A model generated the notes under the pieces. That model did not search any database. It was not told the DNA's origin and saw only the letters and a list, made by a program, of their open reading frames with translations. The position numbers and the translations under genes are program-made. This document shows, piece after piece, positions 8,511-17,569 of a DNA stretch of 64,000 bases (position 1 is its first letter; each line of letters opens with the position of its first letter). The stretch spans positions 1 to 64,000 of the forward strand of contig JAOYTL010000014.1 of the NCBI GenBank assembly GCA_025846845.1. Direction: 5' to 3'. This stretch comes from Alloboseaceae bacterium BT-24-1 (GTDB taxonomy: Bacteria > Pseudomonadota > Alphaproteobacteria > Rhizobiales > Beijerinckiaceae).

Positions 8511-11500
8511 ATGACCGACAAGACCGCTGAAAAGTCCGAGACCGCCGACTATTCGCAGACGCTGTTCCTGCCGCAGACGGAGTTCCCGATGCGCGCCGGG
8601 CTACCGCAGCGCGAACCCGAGCTACTCGCCCGCTGGGCCAGGATGGACCTCTACCGCAAGCTGCGCGAGGCCGGGCAGGGCCGCGACCGCTTCGTCCTGC
8701 ATGACGGCCCGCCCTACGCGAATGGCAACATCCATATCGGCCACGCGCTCAACAAGGTGCTGAAGGACCTGGTGACGCGCTCGCAGCAGATGCTCGGTTA
8801 CGACTCGAACTACGTGCCGGGCTGGGACTGCCATGGCCTGCCGATCGAGTGGAAGATCGAGGAGCAATACCGCGCCAAGGGCCTGAACAAGGACGACGTG
8901 CCGGTCGTCGAGTTCCGCAAGGAATGCCGGGTCTTCGCCGAGAAATGGGTCGATATCCAGCGCAACGAATTCAAGCGCCTCGGCGTCGAGGGCGACTGGG
9001 ACGATCCCTACCTGACCATGGCCTATGGCGCCGAGGCCCAGATCGCCCGCGAGATCATGAAGTTTGCCGAAAACGGCCAGCTTTATCGCGGCTCCAAGCC
9101 GGTGATGTGGTCGGTGGTCGAGAAGACCGCTCTGGCCGAGGCCGAGGTCGAATACGAGGAGCACACCAGCGACACGATCTTCGCGGCGTTTCCGGTGCTC
9201 GGTTCCGGCCCGCTTGCCGGCGAGGCGGTGCTGATCTGGACGACGACGCCCTGGACGATCCCGGGCAACCGCGCGATCTCGTTCCATAACAAGATCGCCT
9301 ACGGCCTCTACCGGATCACTGCCGCTCCCGAAGGCAACTGGGCCAAGGTCGGCGCGAGCTACATCCTCGCCAAGAACCTTGCCGAGTCGGTGTTCAAGAC
9401 TGCCAAGGTCGAAGCCTACGAGCTGGTGCGCGACGTTGCCGCCAGCGACCTCGCCGGTCTGACCGCAGCCCACCCGCTACGCGGCCAGGGCTATGATTTC
9501 GACGTGCCGCTGCTCGACGGCGACCATGTCACCGACGATGCCGGTACCGGCTTCGTCCACACCGCGCCGGGCCATGGCCGCGAGGACTTCGACGTCTGGA
9601 CGGCCAATGGCCGCATGCTCGCCGAGCGCGGCATCGAGACCCGCATCCCCTATACCGTCGACGCCGATGGCCGCTTCACCAAGGAGGCGCCTAGCTTCGA
9701 GGGCGCGCAGGTCATCACCGACAAGGGCGAGAAGGGCAACGCCAACGAGGTCGTGATCAAGGCGCTCGCCGCCTCGGGCAAGCTCGTCGCGCGCGGGCGG
9801 CTGAAGCACCAGTATCCGCATTCCTGGCGCTCGAAGAAGCCGGTGATCTTCCGCAACACGCCGCAATGGTTCATCGCCATGGACAAGCCCTATGGCGACC
9901 TCCCTTCTCCCCTTGTGGGAGAAGGTGGCATCGCGTCAGCGATGACGGATGAGGGGTCTCGCCACGCTTCCATCAAGGACGGCGCGACCCCTCACCCCAA
10001 CCCTCTCCCGCAAGGGGAGAGGGGGCTGGGCGCGCCCGGGCACAATGCCGACACGCTGCGCAACCGCGCGCTGAGCGCGATCAAGCAGACGCAGTGGGTT
10101 CCCGCCGCCGGCGAGAACCGCATCAACGGCATGATCGCCAACCGGCCGGACTGGGTCGTCTCGCGCCAGCGCGCCTGGGGCGTGCCGATCACCGTCTTCG
10201 TCGAGAAGGAGAGCAAGGAAATCCTCCTCGACCCGAAGGTCAATGCCGCGATCGCCGACGCGTTCGAGCAGGAGGGCGCCGACGCCTGGTTCACCGACAC
10301 CGACGGTGCCCGCTTCCTCAAACCCCATGGCTACGATCCGGCCAAGTACGAGCGCGTCACCGACGTGCTCGACGTCTGGTTCGATTCCGGCTCGACCCAC
10401 GCCTTCACGCTGGAGAAGCGCGCCGATCTCAAGACCCATCGCGTCGTCGACGGCGGCCGCGACAAGGTGATGTATCTCGAAGGCTCGGACCAGCATCGCG
10501 GCTGGTTCCATTCGAGCCTGCTCGAAAGCTGCGGCACGCGCGGCCGCGCGCCCTTCGACGTGGTGCTGACCCACGGCTTCTGCCTCGACGAGAAGGGCGA
10601 GAAGATGTCGAAGTCGAAGGGCAACGTCACCGCCCCGCAGGACATCATCAAGGACTCAGGTGCCGACATCCTGCGCCTCTGGGTCGCAGCGGCCGACTAT
10701 TCCGACGATCTGCGCATCGGCAAGGAGATCCTCAAGACCTTTGTCGAGACCTATCGCAAGCTGCGCAACACCATGCGCTGGATGCTCGGCACGCTGGCGC
10801 ATTTCGACGAGGCGATCCGCGTCTCCGAGCCGGCCTCGATGCCGGAACTGGAGCAGCTGATGCTGCACCGCCTCGCCGAGCTCGGCCCGCAGGTCGAGGA
10901 GGCCTACCGCACCTATGACTACAAGAAGGTCGTGACCCTGCTCTCGCAGTTCATGAACACCGAGCTTTCGGCCTTCTATTTCGACGTCCGCAAGGATGCG
11001 CTCTATTGCGATCCGCGCTCCAGCCATGTCCGCAAGAGCGCGCTCACCGTCGTCGACCATCTCTTCCGCTGCCTGACGACCTGGCTCGCGCCGATCCTGG
11101 TCTTCACCGCCGAAGAAGCCTGGCTCGAGCGCTATCCGGAGGCCAAGGCCGGCGAAGCGTCCGTCCATCTCGAGCTCTTCGCCAGGGCGGATGACGCTTG
11201 GCTCGCCCCCGAGCTGGCCGAGCGCTGGGCCAAGGTCCGCAAGGTGCGCCGCGTCGTCACCGGTGCGCTCGAATTGGAGCGTGCCGCCAAGCGCATCGGC
11301 TCCTCGCTGGAAGCGGCGCCGATCGTCCACATCGCCGATCCCGATCTGCGCGCTGCGTTGAGCGGGCTCGACCTCGCCGAGATCTGCATCACCTCCGGCG
11401 CGAAGGTCGCGGACGGGGAGGGGCCGGCCGATGCCTTCCGCCTTCCGGACGTGCCCGGTGTCGCGGTCGTGCCGGTGCGGGCCTCGGGCATCAAATGCGC

Positions 11501-11603
11501 CCGCTCGTGGAAGTATTTCGATCCGGCCACGGCAGAGCCGGGCTTCCCTGAGGTGACGCCGCGCGACGCCAGGGCGCTGCGCGAACTCGGGCGTGCCGCG
11601 TGA
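8511..11603 (+). CDS. ileS: isoleucyl-tRNA synthetase with in-frame palindromic-element insert
   Basis: 1030 residues. It charges tRNA-Ile with isoleucine and hydrolyses Val-tRNA-Ile. HIGH is at 75-78 and KMSKS begins at 698, with the class I Rossmann halves flanking the editing domain. Residues about 464-508 (LPSPLVGEGG... to ...PLPQGERGLG) do not look like synthetase sequence: they are the translation of a palindromic repeat copy, placed just after the WFIAMDKPYGD strand that closes the editing domain and before the TLRNRALSAIKQTQWVPA helix. Without it the protein would be about 985 residues, closer to what I expect. ATG 8511 is chosen because the upstream open frame is low-complexity. The stop TGA overlaps the lspA ATG (TGATG). 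Confidence 0.96.
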   Translation: MTDKTAEKSETADYSQTLFLPQTEFPMRAGLPQREPELLARWARMDLYRKLREAGQGRDRFVLHDGPPYANGNIHIGHALNKVLKDLVTRSQQMLGYDSNYVPGWDCHGLPIEWKIEEQYRAKGLNKDDVPVVEFRKECRVFAEKWVDIQRNEFKRLGVEGDWDDPYLTMAYGAEAQIAREIMKFAENGQLYRGSKPVMWSVVEKTALAEAEVEYEEHTSDTIFAAFPVLGSGPLAGEAVLIWTTTPWTIPGNRAISFHNKIAYGLYRITAAPEGNWAKVGASYILAKNLAESVFKTAKVEAYELVRDVAASDLAGLTAAHPLRGQGYDFDVPLLDGDHVTDDAGTGFVHTAPGHGREDFDVWTANGRMLAERGIETRIPYTVDADGRFTKEAPSFEGAQVITDKGEKGNANEVVIKALAASGKLVARGRLKHQYPHSWRSKKPVIFRNTPQWFIAMDKPYGDLPSPLVGEGGIASAMTDEGSRHASIKDGATPHPNPLPQGERGLGAPGHNADTLRNRALSAIKQTQWVPAAGENRINGMIANRPDWVVSRQRAWGVPITVFVEKESKEILLDPKVNAAIADAFEQEGADAWFTDTDGARFLKPHGYDPAKYERVTDVLDVWFDSGSTHAFTLEKRADLKTHRVVDGGRDKVMYLEGSDQHRGWFHSSLLESCGTRGRAPFDVVLTHGFCLDEKGEKMSKSKGNVTAPQDIIKDSGADILRLWVAAADYSDDLRIGKEILKTFVETYRKLRNTMRWMLGTLAHFDEAIRVSEPASMPELEQLMLHRLAELGPQVEEAYRTYDYKKVVTLLSQFMNTELSAFYFDVRKDALYCDPRSSHVRKSALTVVDHLFRCLTTWLAPILVFTAEEAWLERYPEAKAGEASVHLELFARADDAWLAPELAERWAKVRKVRRVVTGALELERAAKRIGSSLEAAPIVHIADPDLRAALSGLDLAEICITSGAKVADGEGPADAFRLPDVPGVAVVPVRASGIKCARSWKYFDPATAEPGFPEVTPRDARALRELGRAA
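9900..10034. repeat. palindromic element (type A) inside ileS, translated
   Basis: About 135 bases whose ends are inverted: the left arm carries CCCTTCTCCCCTTGTGGGAG and ATGAGGGGTCTCGC; the right arm carries GCGCGACCCCTCA and CTCTCCCGCAAGGGGAGAGG. The same left and right arm sequences recur in the thrB-rnhA intergenic element. The insert length keeps the ileS frame (135 is 45 codons) and contains no stop in that frame. Confidence 0.85.
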
Positions 11604-12088
11604 TGCCGTCCCGTCGCCTCGGCGCCCTGATCGTCGCGCTCACCTTCGTGCTCGACCAGGCGCTGAAGCTCTGGCTGCTCTTCGGTGCGCGCCTCGCGGA
11701 AGAGGGGCCGTTCCAGCTCGCCCCCTTCCTGGAGATCGTGCTCGCCTGGAACCGCGGCATCTCCTACGGACTCTTCCAGCAGTCGACCGATATCGGCCGC
11801 TGGGCACTGGTCGTGCTCTCCATCGTCGCGGCGATCTGGCTCTGGCGCTGGATGTGGCGGACAGGCGATCGGCTCACCGTGGTGAGCCTGGCGCTCATCA
11901 TCGGCGGCGCGCTCGGCAACGGGCTCGACCGCATCGTCTACGGCGCCGTCGTCGACTTCGTGCATGTCCACGTCGGCAGCTTCAGCTGGTACATCTTCAA
12001 CATCGCCGACGCGGCGATCGTTTTCGGCGTGCTCGGACTGCTCTACGAGTCGCTGCGCCCGGGCGCGGACCGCTCGAAGCCGGCCTGA
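11603..12088 (+). CDS. lspA: prolipoprotein signal peptidase (signal peptidase II)
   Basis: 161 residues with four predicted membrane helices. It cleaves the signal peptide of lipid-modified prolipoproteins at the inner membrane. The aspartyl protease residues lie in GNGLDRIVYGAVVDFVH and in FNIADAAI, in the expected order; the N-terminal DQALKLW and NRGISYG motifs are also typical. ATG 11603 overlaps the ileS stop by one base; a GTG three bases earlier is possible. The ileS-lspA coupling is widespread in bacteria. Confidence 0.95.
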   Translation: MPSRRLGALIVALTFVLDQALKLWLLFGARLAEEGPFQLAPFLEIVLAWNRGISYGLFQQSTDIGRWALVVLSIVAAIWLWRWMWRTGDRLTVVSLALIIGGALGNGLDRIVYGAVVDFVHVHVGSFSWYIFNIADAAIVFGVLGLLYESLRPGADRSKPA

Positions 12089-12130
12089 CGGAGATGCTTT
12101 GAACCGGCTGGCCACAGGCCATTTACGCCG

Positions 12131-12162
12131 ATCCGGCAAAAGGGCTCCCGATTTTGCCGGAT
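12131..12162 (+). promoter_or_regulatory. perfect 11-bp stem hairpin between lspA and the DUF3035-like gene
   Basis: ATCCGGCAAAA and TTTTGCCGGAT are exact complements separated by a 10-base loop. It begins about 43 bases after the lspA stop and ends about 78 bases before the next ATG. There is no following T-run, so termination is doubtful; it may be a leader structure or a dyad operator. Confidence 0.4.
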
Positions 12163-12239
12163 ATGGGTTAAAAGGCCCGCCATGCTTTTGCCGCGCCGCT
12201 AATCCATGACAGCGGCCGACATCCGTACGGAGAGGTGAA

Positions 12240-12896
12240 ATGGCTTATCGGATCCGCGCTTCGCGCATGCTGCTTGCGGGCGGCCTGTTGCTGGCGACGA
12301 CCCCCGCTTTCGCCCAGGAAGGCATGCTCTTCCAGAATCTGGTGAAGGGCATGGGCCTGTTCGGCACCGACAAGGCTGACATCGAGTACAAGCAGCGCGC
12401 TCCGCTGGTCGTGCCGCCGTCCTCGACCCTGCCCAGGCCGCAGGAGGCCGGCGCCAACCGCAGCGCCGCTTGGCCTGATGATCCGGACGTCGCCCGCCGC
12501 AAGGCCGAGCGCGACAGTTCCAACATCCTGTTCTCGAACACCGAATCCTATCGCGCCAACACCAGGCCGCTGCTGTCGCAGGAGGAGCTCCGGCGCGGCC
12601 GCGTCACCGGCCGTACGAACGGACCGGAGGGCATCGTCGAGGACCACAACACCGGCAACAACCAGATCGGGCCGATCCGTATCGGCCGCGAGATGGCGGC
12701 GCGTCAGGCCCAGACCGACGTTTCGAACCTGGCCTATGGCAGCGAACCGCGCCGGCAATATCTGCACGAGCCGCCGACCGGCTATCGCCGCCCGGCCGGC
12801 TCGGCGCCGCTCGGCCCGGGCGCGTCCGGCCCGCGCGAGGACAAGCAGGCGGTCGGCCAGCGTGAGTTCCTCACCGGCCAGAAGGTCTACGAATAG
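12240..12896 (+). CDS. exported DUF3035-like protein
   Basis: 218 residues with a signal peptide (positive start MAYRIRASRM, hydrophobic core, cleavage after FAQE near residue 25). The mature part is low in hydrophobics and contains KQRAPLVVPPSSTLPRP, which resembles the RxPLvvPP signature of DUF3035 proteins; I recall such proteins next to lspA and M16 peptidases in alphaproteobacteria. There is no cysteine lipobox. An envelope location is likely; the function is unknown. GGAGAGG just before ATG 12240 is a strong ribosome site. Confidence 0.7.
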   Translation: MAYRIRASRMLLAGGLLLATTPAFAQEGMLFQNLVKGMGLFGTDKADIEYKQRAPLVVPPSSTLPRPQEAGANRSAAWPDDPDVARRKAERDSSNILFSNTESYRANTRPLLSQEELRRGRVTGRTNGPEGIVEDHNTGNNQIGPIRIGREMAARQAQTDVSNLAYGSEPRRQYLHEPPTGYRRPAGSAPLGPGASGPREDKQAVGQREFLTGQKVYE

Positions 12897-13040
12897 GCAT
12901 ATGCCATCGTATCTTGCTGCGTTGGTTTTCCAGCGTAGCCGACCTATCTAAGAGCGAGCCCTTTTTCCGGCTCGGGTCCATCCGGGCCCGGGCCGGATTT
13001 CGTTTCCAGATCCCGCGATCCTGCAGGAGCTTTCTCGACA

Positions 13041-14336
13041 ATGACGGTTCACGCCGCTCCCGCCACCACAGCCAGCCAGGTCGAATCCTACAAGCTCCCC
13101 AACGGGCTGGAGATCGTCGTCGCGCCCGACCATCGCGCACCCGTCGTCACCCACATGGTCTGGTATCGCAACGGCTCCGGCGATGATCCGGCCAGCAAGT
13201 CGGGCATCGCCCACTTCCTCGAGCACCTGATGTTCAAGGGCACGGCGAAATGGCCGGCGGGCGAATTCTCGAAGATCGTCGCGGGCTATGGCGGCCAGGA
13301 GAACGCCTTCACCTCCTACGACTACACCGCCTATTTCCAGCGCGTGCCCAAGGAATATTTGCGCGCGATGATGGATTACGAGGCCGACCGGATGACCGGC
13401 CTCGCCTTTGACGAGAGCGTGGTCGCGCCCGAGCGCGACGTCGTGCTGGAAGAGCGACGCATGCGCGTCGACGCCGACCCTGCTGCCCAGCTCAGCGAGG
13501 AGTTCTCCAGCGCGCTCTATGTCCACCACCCCTATGGCACGCCGGTCATCGGCTGGGAGCATGAGATAGAAGAGCTCTCCCGCGACGATGCCTTCGCCTA
13601 TTACCAGCGCTTCTACACGCCGGAGAACGCCATCCTCGTCGTTGCCGGCGATGTCGAGCCACAGCAGGTGCTGCGCCTGGCGCAGGAAACCTATGGTGTG
13701 ATCCCGGCCCGCGGCGAGCCGCCGCGCCGCAAGCGTCCGGCCGAGCCGGAGCCGCGCGCCGCCCGGCGCGTCGTGCTCAACGACCCGCGCGTGCAGCAGC
13801 CTTCGCTGCGCCGGGCCTGGCTGGCGCCGACCTATGTCTCGCCCGAGCGTGACGAGGCCTTTGCGCTCGAGCTCGCGGCCGAGATCCTCGGTGGTGGCAC
13901 GACCTCGCGGCTCTATCGCAAGCTCTGCGTCGAGCAGGAACTCGCTGCCGGCGCCGGCGCCTATTTCATGGGCTCGATGGTCGATCGCTCGACCTTCCAG
14001 CTCTCCGTCAGCCCGCGCCCGGGCGTCGCGATGGCGGCGCTCGAAGCCGGGCTCGACGTCGCGCTCGCCGCCTTCATCGCGGAAGGGCCGACCGAGCTCG
14101 AACTCACCCGCGCCCGCACCCGGCTGGTCGCCGAGACGGTCTTCGCTCGCGACAGCCAGTCCTCGCTCGCCCGCATCTTCGGTTCGGCGCTGGCCGTCGG
14201 CGAGACGGTCGAGGACGTGCTGCTTTGGCCGCAGCGGGTCGAGGCGGTGACGCGCGAGCAGGTCACCGAGGCGGTCAGGCGCTATCTCAAGCCCGACCGC
14301 TCGGTCACCGGCCTGCTCCTGCCGGCCGCCGTTTGA
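13041..14336 (+). CDS. M16-family zinc peptidase, catalytic subunit type
   Basis: 431 residues in the pitrilysin/processing-peptidase family. The inverted zinc motif HxxEH is intact as HFLEHLMFKG near residues 54-63, and the downstream glutamates sit in VAPERDVVLEERRMRVD. Two M16 half-domains are visible (N-terminal zinc half; C-terminal GGGTTSRLYRKL half). No obvious signal peptide, although members of this group are often envelope-associated. It is followed by a second M16 gene lacking the zinc motif; such pairs form active heterodimers in related bacteria. Confidence 0.9.
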   Translation: MTVHAAPATTASQVESYKLPNGLEIVVAPDHRAPVVTHMVWYRNGSGDDPASKSGIAHFLEHLMFKGTAKWPAGEFSKIVAGYGGQENAFTSYDYTAYFQRVPKEYLRAMMDYEADRMTGLAFDESVVAPERDVVLEERRMRVDADPAAQLSEEFSSALYVHHPYGTPVIGWEHEIEELSRDDAFAYYQRFYTPENAILVVAGDVEPQQVLRLAQETYGVIPARGEPPRRKRPAEPEPRAARRVVLNDPRVQQPSLRRAWLAPTYVSPERDEAFALELAAEILGGGTTSRLYRKLCVEQELAAGAGAYFMGSMVDRSTFQLSVSPRPGVAMAALEAGLDVALAAFIAEGPTELELTRARTRLVAETVFARDSQSSLARIFGSALAVGETVEDVLLWPQRVEAVTREQVTEAVRRYLKPDRSVTGLLLPAAV

Positions 14337-14388
14337 CACCGCGATCAAGCCATTACGGCGGGCTCCGGTCCGCCATCGAGGATTGCTG

Positions 14389-15681
14389 ATGACCGTTTCG
14401 CTCGCCCCCGCCATCGCCTCTCCCGGCCCCTCGCTCGCCGTCCAGCGCGTCACCGCCGCCTGCGGTGTCGAAGCCTGGCTGGTCGAGGAGCATAGCCTGC
14501 CGCTGCTCGCCCTCGATTTCGCCTTCGACGGCGGCGCCAACCGAGACCCCGCCAATGCAGCCGGCAGCGCCAATCTTGTCTCCGGCCTGCTCGACGAGGG
14601 CGCCGGCGATCTCGATGCCGAGGCCTTCCAGGGTCGGCTCGCCGACCACGCCATCAACCTCTCCTTCGATGCCCGCCGCGACGACTTCCACGGCCAGCTC
14701 CAGACGCTGTCGCAGCATCGCGAGGTCGCCTTCGAACTGCTCGGCCTGGCGCTCAACGCGCCACGCTTCGACGCCGATGCGGTGGCGCGCGTCAAGGCGC
14801 AGGTGATCGCCAGCCTGCAGCGTCAGGCGCAGAATCCCGACGTGATCTGCCGCAACGCGCTCTTCGCCGCGGCCTTCCCTGGCCACGCCTATGGCCGGCC
14901 GGAGCGCGGCGACGTCGCCAGTGTCGGCTCCCTGCAGCCGGCGGGGTTGAAGGCGTTGACGCGCGATTTGTTTACACGCGGCGGGCTGAAGGTCGTCGCG
15001 GTCGGCGACATCACCGCGGCCGAACTGGCCGTGCGTCTCGACGCTCTGTTCGGCGGGCTGCCGGCCGGCGCGCCACGCGCCCTGCCAGCCGCTCCATTGT
15101 CGATCGCCGATCTCGGGCAGACGCATGTGCTCGACCTCGACGTGCCGCAGACCGTGCTGCGCTTCATCGGTCCCGGCCTGATGTGGGACGATCCCGATTT
15201 CATCGCGGCGACCGTGCTGAACCATATCCTCGGCGGCTCGGCTTTCACCTCGCGCCTGTTCATGGAAGTCCGCGAGAAGCGTGGCCTCGCCTATGGCGTC
15301 TCCTCCAGCCTGATGCCGCTGCGCCAGACCGGCTTCCTCGTCGGCGGCACCTCGACCCGCAATGACCGCGTCGCCGAGTCGATGAGCGTGATCCGCGAGG
15401 AGATCGCCAAGCTCGTGACCGAGGGGCCGAGCGAGCACGAGGTCGAGGAAGCCAAGCGCTATCTGATCGGCTCCTATTCGCTGCGCTTCGACACCTCGCC
15501 GAAGATCGCCGGCGAGCTGCTCGGCCTGGCGATCCGCGGCGAGCAGCCGGACTTCGTCGAGACGCGCAACCAGCGCTTCGCCGCAGTGACGCTGGCCGAT
15601 GTTCGGCGCGTCGCACAGCGCCTGTTCGGCGAGGGCAAGCTCCTCGTCCAGGCCGTCGGCCGGCCGGTCGGGCTGGTCTGA
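14389..15681 (+). CDS. M16-family peptidase homologue lacking the zinc motif
   Basis: 430 residues with the same two-half M16 fold as the upstream gene, including GGSAFTSRLFMEVREKRGLAYG. Where the catalytic HxxEH should be the sequence reads NLVSGLLDEG, so it cannot bind zinc in the usual way. It is presumably the substrate-binding partner of the active neighbour, 52 bases upstream. ATG 14389 is used, although TTG 14383 is in frame just before it. Confidence 0.88.
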   Translation: MTVSLAPAIASPGPSLAVQRVTAACGVEAWLVEEHSLPLLALDFAFDGGANRDPANAAGSANLVSGLLDEGAGDLDAEAFQGRLADHAINLSFDARRDDFHGQLQTLSQHREVAFELLGLALNAPRFDADAVARVKAQVIASLQRQAQNPDVICRNALFAAAFPGHAYGRPERGDVASVGSLQPAGLKALTRDLFTRGGLKVVAVGDITAAELAVRLDALFGGLPAGAPRALPAAPLSIADLGQTHVLDLDVPQTVLRFIGPGLMWDDPDFIAATVLNHILGGSAFTSRLFMEVREKRGLAYGVSSSLMPLRQTGFLVGGTSTRNDRVAESMSVIREEIAKLVTEGPSEHEVEEAKRYLIGSYSLRFDTSPKIAGELLGLAIRGEQPDFVETRNQRFAAVTLADVRRVAQRLFGEGKLLVQAVGRPVGLV

Positions 15682-15704
15682 TCTAACCGACCAAAGGCGT
15701 CCTC

Positions 15705-17519
15705 GTGAGCATTCGCCGCCTCGATCCCGTCCTGGTCGATCGCATCGCCGCCGGCGAGGTGATCGAGCGGCCGGCCGCGGCCGTGAAGGAGCTGGTCGAG
15801 AACGCGATCGATGCCGGTGCCGCCAGCATTGCCGTCACTATCCGGGCCGGCGGGCGCGAACTGATCCGCGTCGTCGACGACGGCATCGGCATGGGCCCCG
15901 AGGACCTCGCTCTCTGCGTCGAGCGTCACGCCACCTCGAAGCTCCCGGACGGCGACCTTTTCGCCATCCGCTCGCTCGGCTTTCGCGGCGAGGCCTTGCC
16001 CTCGATCGGTTCGGTGGCGCGCTTGTCGATTACCACCCGCCGGCGCGATGCGGCGCAGGGCTCGGCCCTCGTCGTCGAGGCCGGCGCCAAGGGGCCGGTG
16101 CGACCGGCGGCCGCTGCGTCCGGCACCCGCATCGAGGTCAGCGACCTCTTCATCTTCACACCCGCCCGCCTCAAATTCCTGAAGAGCGACCGGGCCGAGG
16201 CGCAGGCCGTCTCCGACATGCTGCGGCGGCTCGCCATCGCCCATCCGGAGGTTCGTTTCTCGCTCGAGGGTGAGTATGCCGGCGCCTTTGACTGGCCGGC
16301 CGAGCCGATCGGCGCCGAGGGCAGGTTGCGCCGCCTCGGCCGCGCGCTCGGCCGCGACTTTCCGGAGAATGCGCTCACCGTCGAGACCGAACGCGAGGGC
16401 GTCAGGCTCTTGGGCTTCGCCGGTCTGCCGACCTTCCATCGCGGCACCTCGGCCGGCGTCCACATGGCGGTGAATGGCCGCCCGGTGCGCGACAAGCTGC
16501 TGCTCTCTGCGGTGCGCGGCGCTTATGCCGATGTCGTGCCCTCCGATAGGCACCCGGTGCTCTACCTCGACGTGCTCTGTGATCCCGCCGTCGTCGACGT
16601 CAACGTCCACCCCGCCAAGAGCGAGGTCCGCTTCCGCGATCCGGCTTTGGTGCGCGGGCTCGTGGTCTCCAGTCTCAAGGCCGCGCTCGCCAGCGCGGGC
16701 CACCGCGCTACCACCACCGGCGGCGCCCGCACGCTCGACGCCTTCCGTGCGGTCTTCTCAGGCGGGGGACTAGGCGGTGGGCCAGCCACGATCCAGCGCC
16801 CGCAGTTCGGCAACGTCGCCGACTGGCGCATGCCGGAGTCGGCTGCGGCGCAGCCGATGCAGGCTGGCTTTTCCGATCTCGCCATGCCCTCGGCCGATGC
16901 CCGCGCTCATCTCGCCGAGCCGCCGCAGGATGCGCTCGACCGGCCGCTCGGAGCGGCCCGCGCCCAGGTCCACGGTACCTATATCGTCGCCCAGACCCGC
17001 GACGGCATGGTCATCGTCGACCAGCATGCCGCCCATGAGCGCCTGGTCTATGAGCGGCTCAAGGCCGAGCGCGCCAAGGCCGGCATCGCCCGTCAGCCGC
17101 TGCTGTTGCCCGAGGTGGTCGAGCTCGATCCGGTCGACGCCGACCGGCTGAACGCTGCGGCTCCCGATCTCGCCTCGCTCGGCCTCGTGATCGAGAGCTT
17201 CGGCCCCGGCGCCGTGCTGGTGCGCGAGGCGCCGTCCGCCATCGCCGGCGGCAACCTGCAGGGCATCGTCCGCGACGTCGCCGATGCGCTCGCCGAGCAT
17301 GGCGACGCCGGCTCGCTGGAACGGCGGCTCGACCATGTGCTGGCGACCATGGCCTGCCACAACTCGGTCCGCGCCGGCCGGCGCCTGCGCCCCGAGGAGA
17401 TGGACGCGCTGCTGCGCGAGATGGAGGAGACGCCGAATTCCGGCCAGTGCAATCACGGCCGCCCGACCTATGTCGAACTGAAGCTCAGCGATATCGAGAA
17501 GCTGTTCGGGAGAAGGTGA
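15705..17519 (+). CDS. mutL: DNA mismatch repair protein MutL
   Basis: 604 residues. N-terminal GHKL ATPase motifs: ELVENAIDAGA near 32, DDGIGM near 60 and SLGFRGEALPSIGS near 92. The C-terminal dimerisation/endonuclease region has DQHAAHERLVYE, ACHNSVRAG and CNHGRPTYVEL, the metal-binding set of MutL proteins from bacteria without MutH, so a nicking activity is predicted. MutL couples MutS mismatch recognition to strand removal. The start is GTG 15705, giving SIRRLDPVLVDRIAAGEV, the family's conserved beginning. It lies 23 bases after the M16 gene. Confidence 0.96.
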   Translation: MSIRRLDPVLVDRIAAGEVIERPAAAVKELVENAIDAGAASIAVTIRAGGRELIRVVDDGIGMGPEDLALCVERHATSKLPDGDLFAIRSLGFRGEALPSIGSVARLSITTRRRDAAQGSALVVEAGAKGPVRPAAAASGTRIEVSDLFIFTPARLKFLKSDRAEAQAVSDMLRRLAIAHPEVRFSLEGEYAGAFDWPAEPIGAEGRLRRLGRALGRDFPENALTVETEREGVRLLGFAGLPTFHRGTSAGVHMAVNGRPVRDKLLLSAVRGAYADVVPSDRHPVLYLDVLCDPAVVDVNVHPAKSEVRFRDPALVRGLVVSSLKAALASAGHRATTTGGARTLDAFRAVFSGGGLGGGPATIQRPQFGNVADWRMPESAAAQPMQAGFSDLAMPSADARAHLAEPPQDALDRPLGAARAQVHGTYIVAQTRDGMVIVDQHAAHERLVYERLKAERAKAGIARQPLLLPEVVELDPVDADRLNAAAPDLASLGLVIESFGPGAVLVREAPSAIAGGNLQGIVRDVADALAEHGDAGSLERRLDHVLATMACHNSVRAGRRLRPEEMDALLREMEETPNSGQCNHGRPTYVELKLSDIEKLFGRR

Positions 17520-17569
17520 GCGGGACAAGCGCTCATAATTCGATGAAGGATACTTCCGAACGCACTAGA

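Noticed and set aside
12948..14795. 615-codon minus-strand open frame opposite the first M16 gene
   Set aside because: Long only because of high GC; sequence is low-complexity and the opposite strand has clear peptidase motifs.
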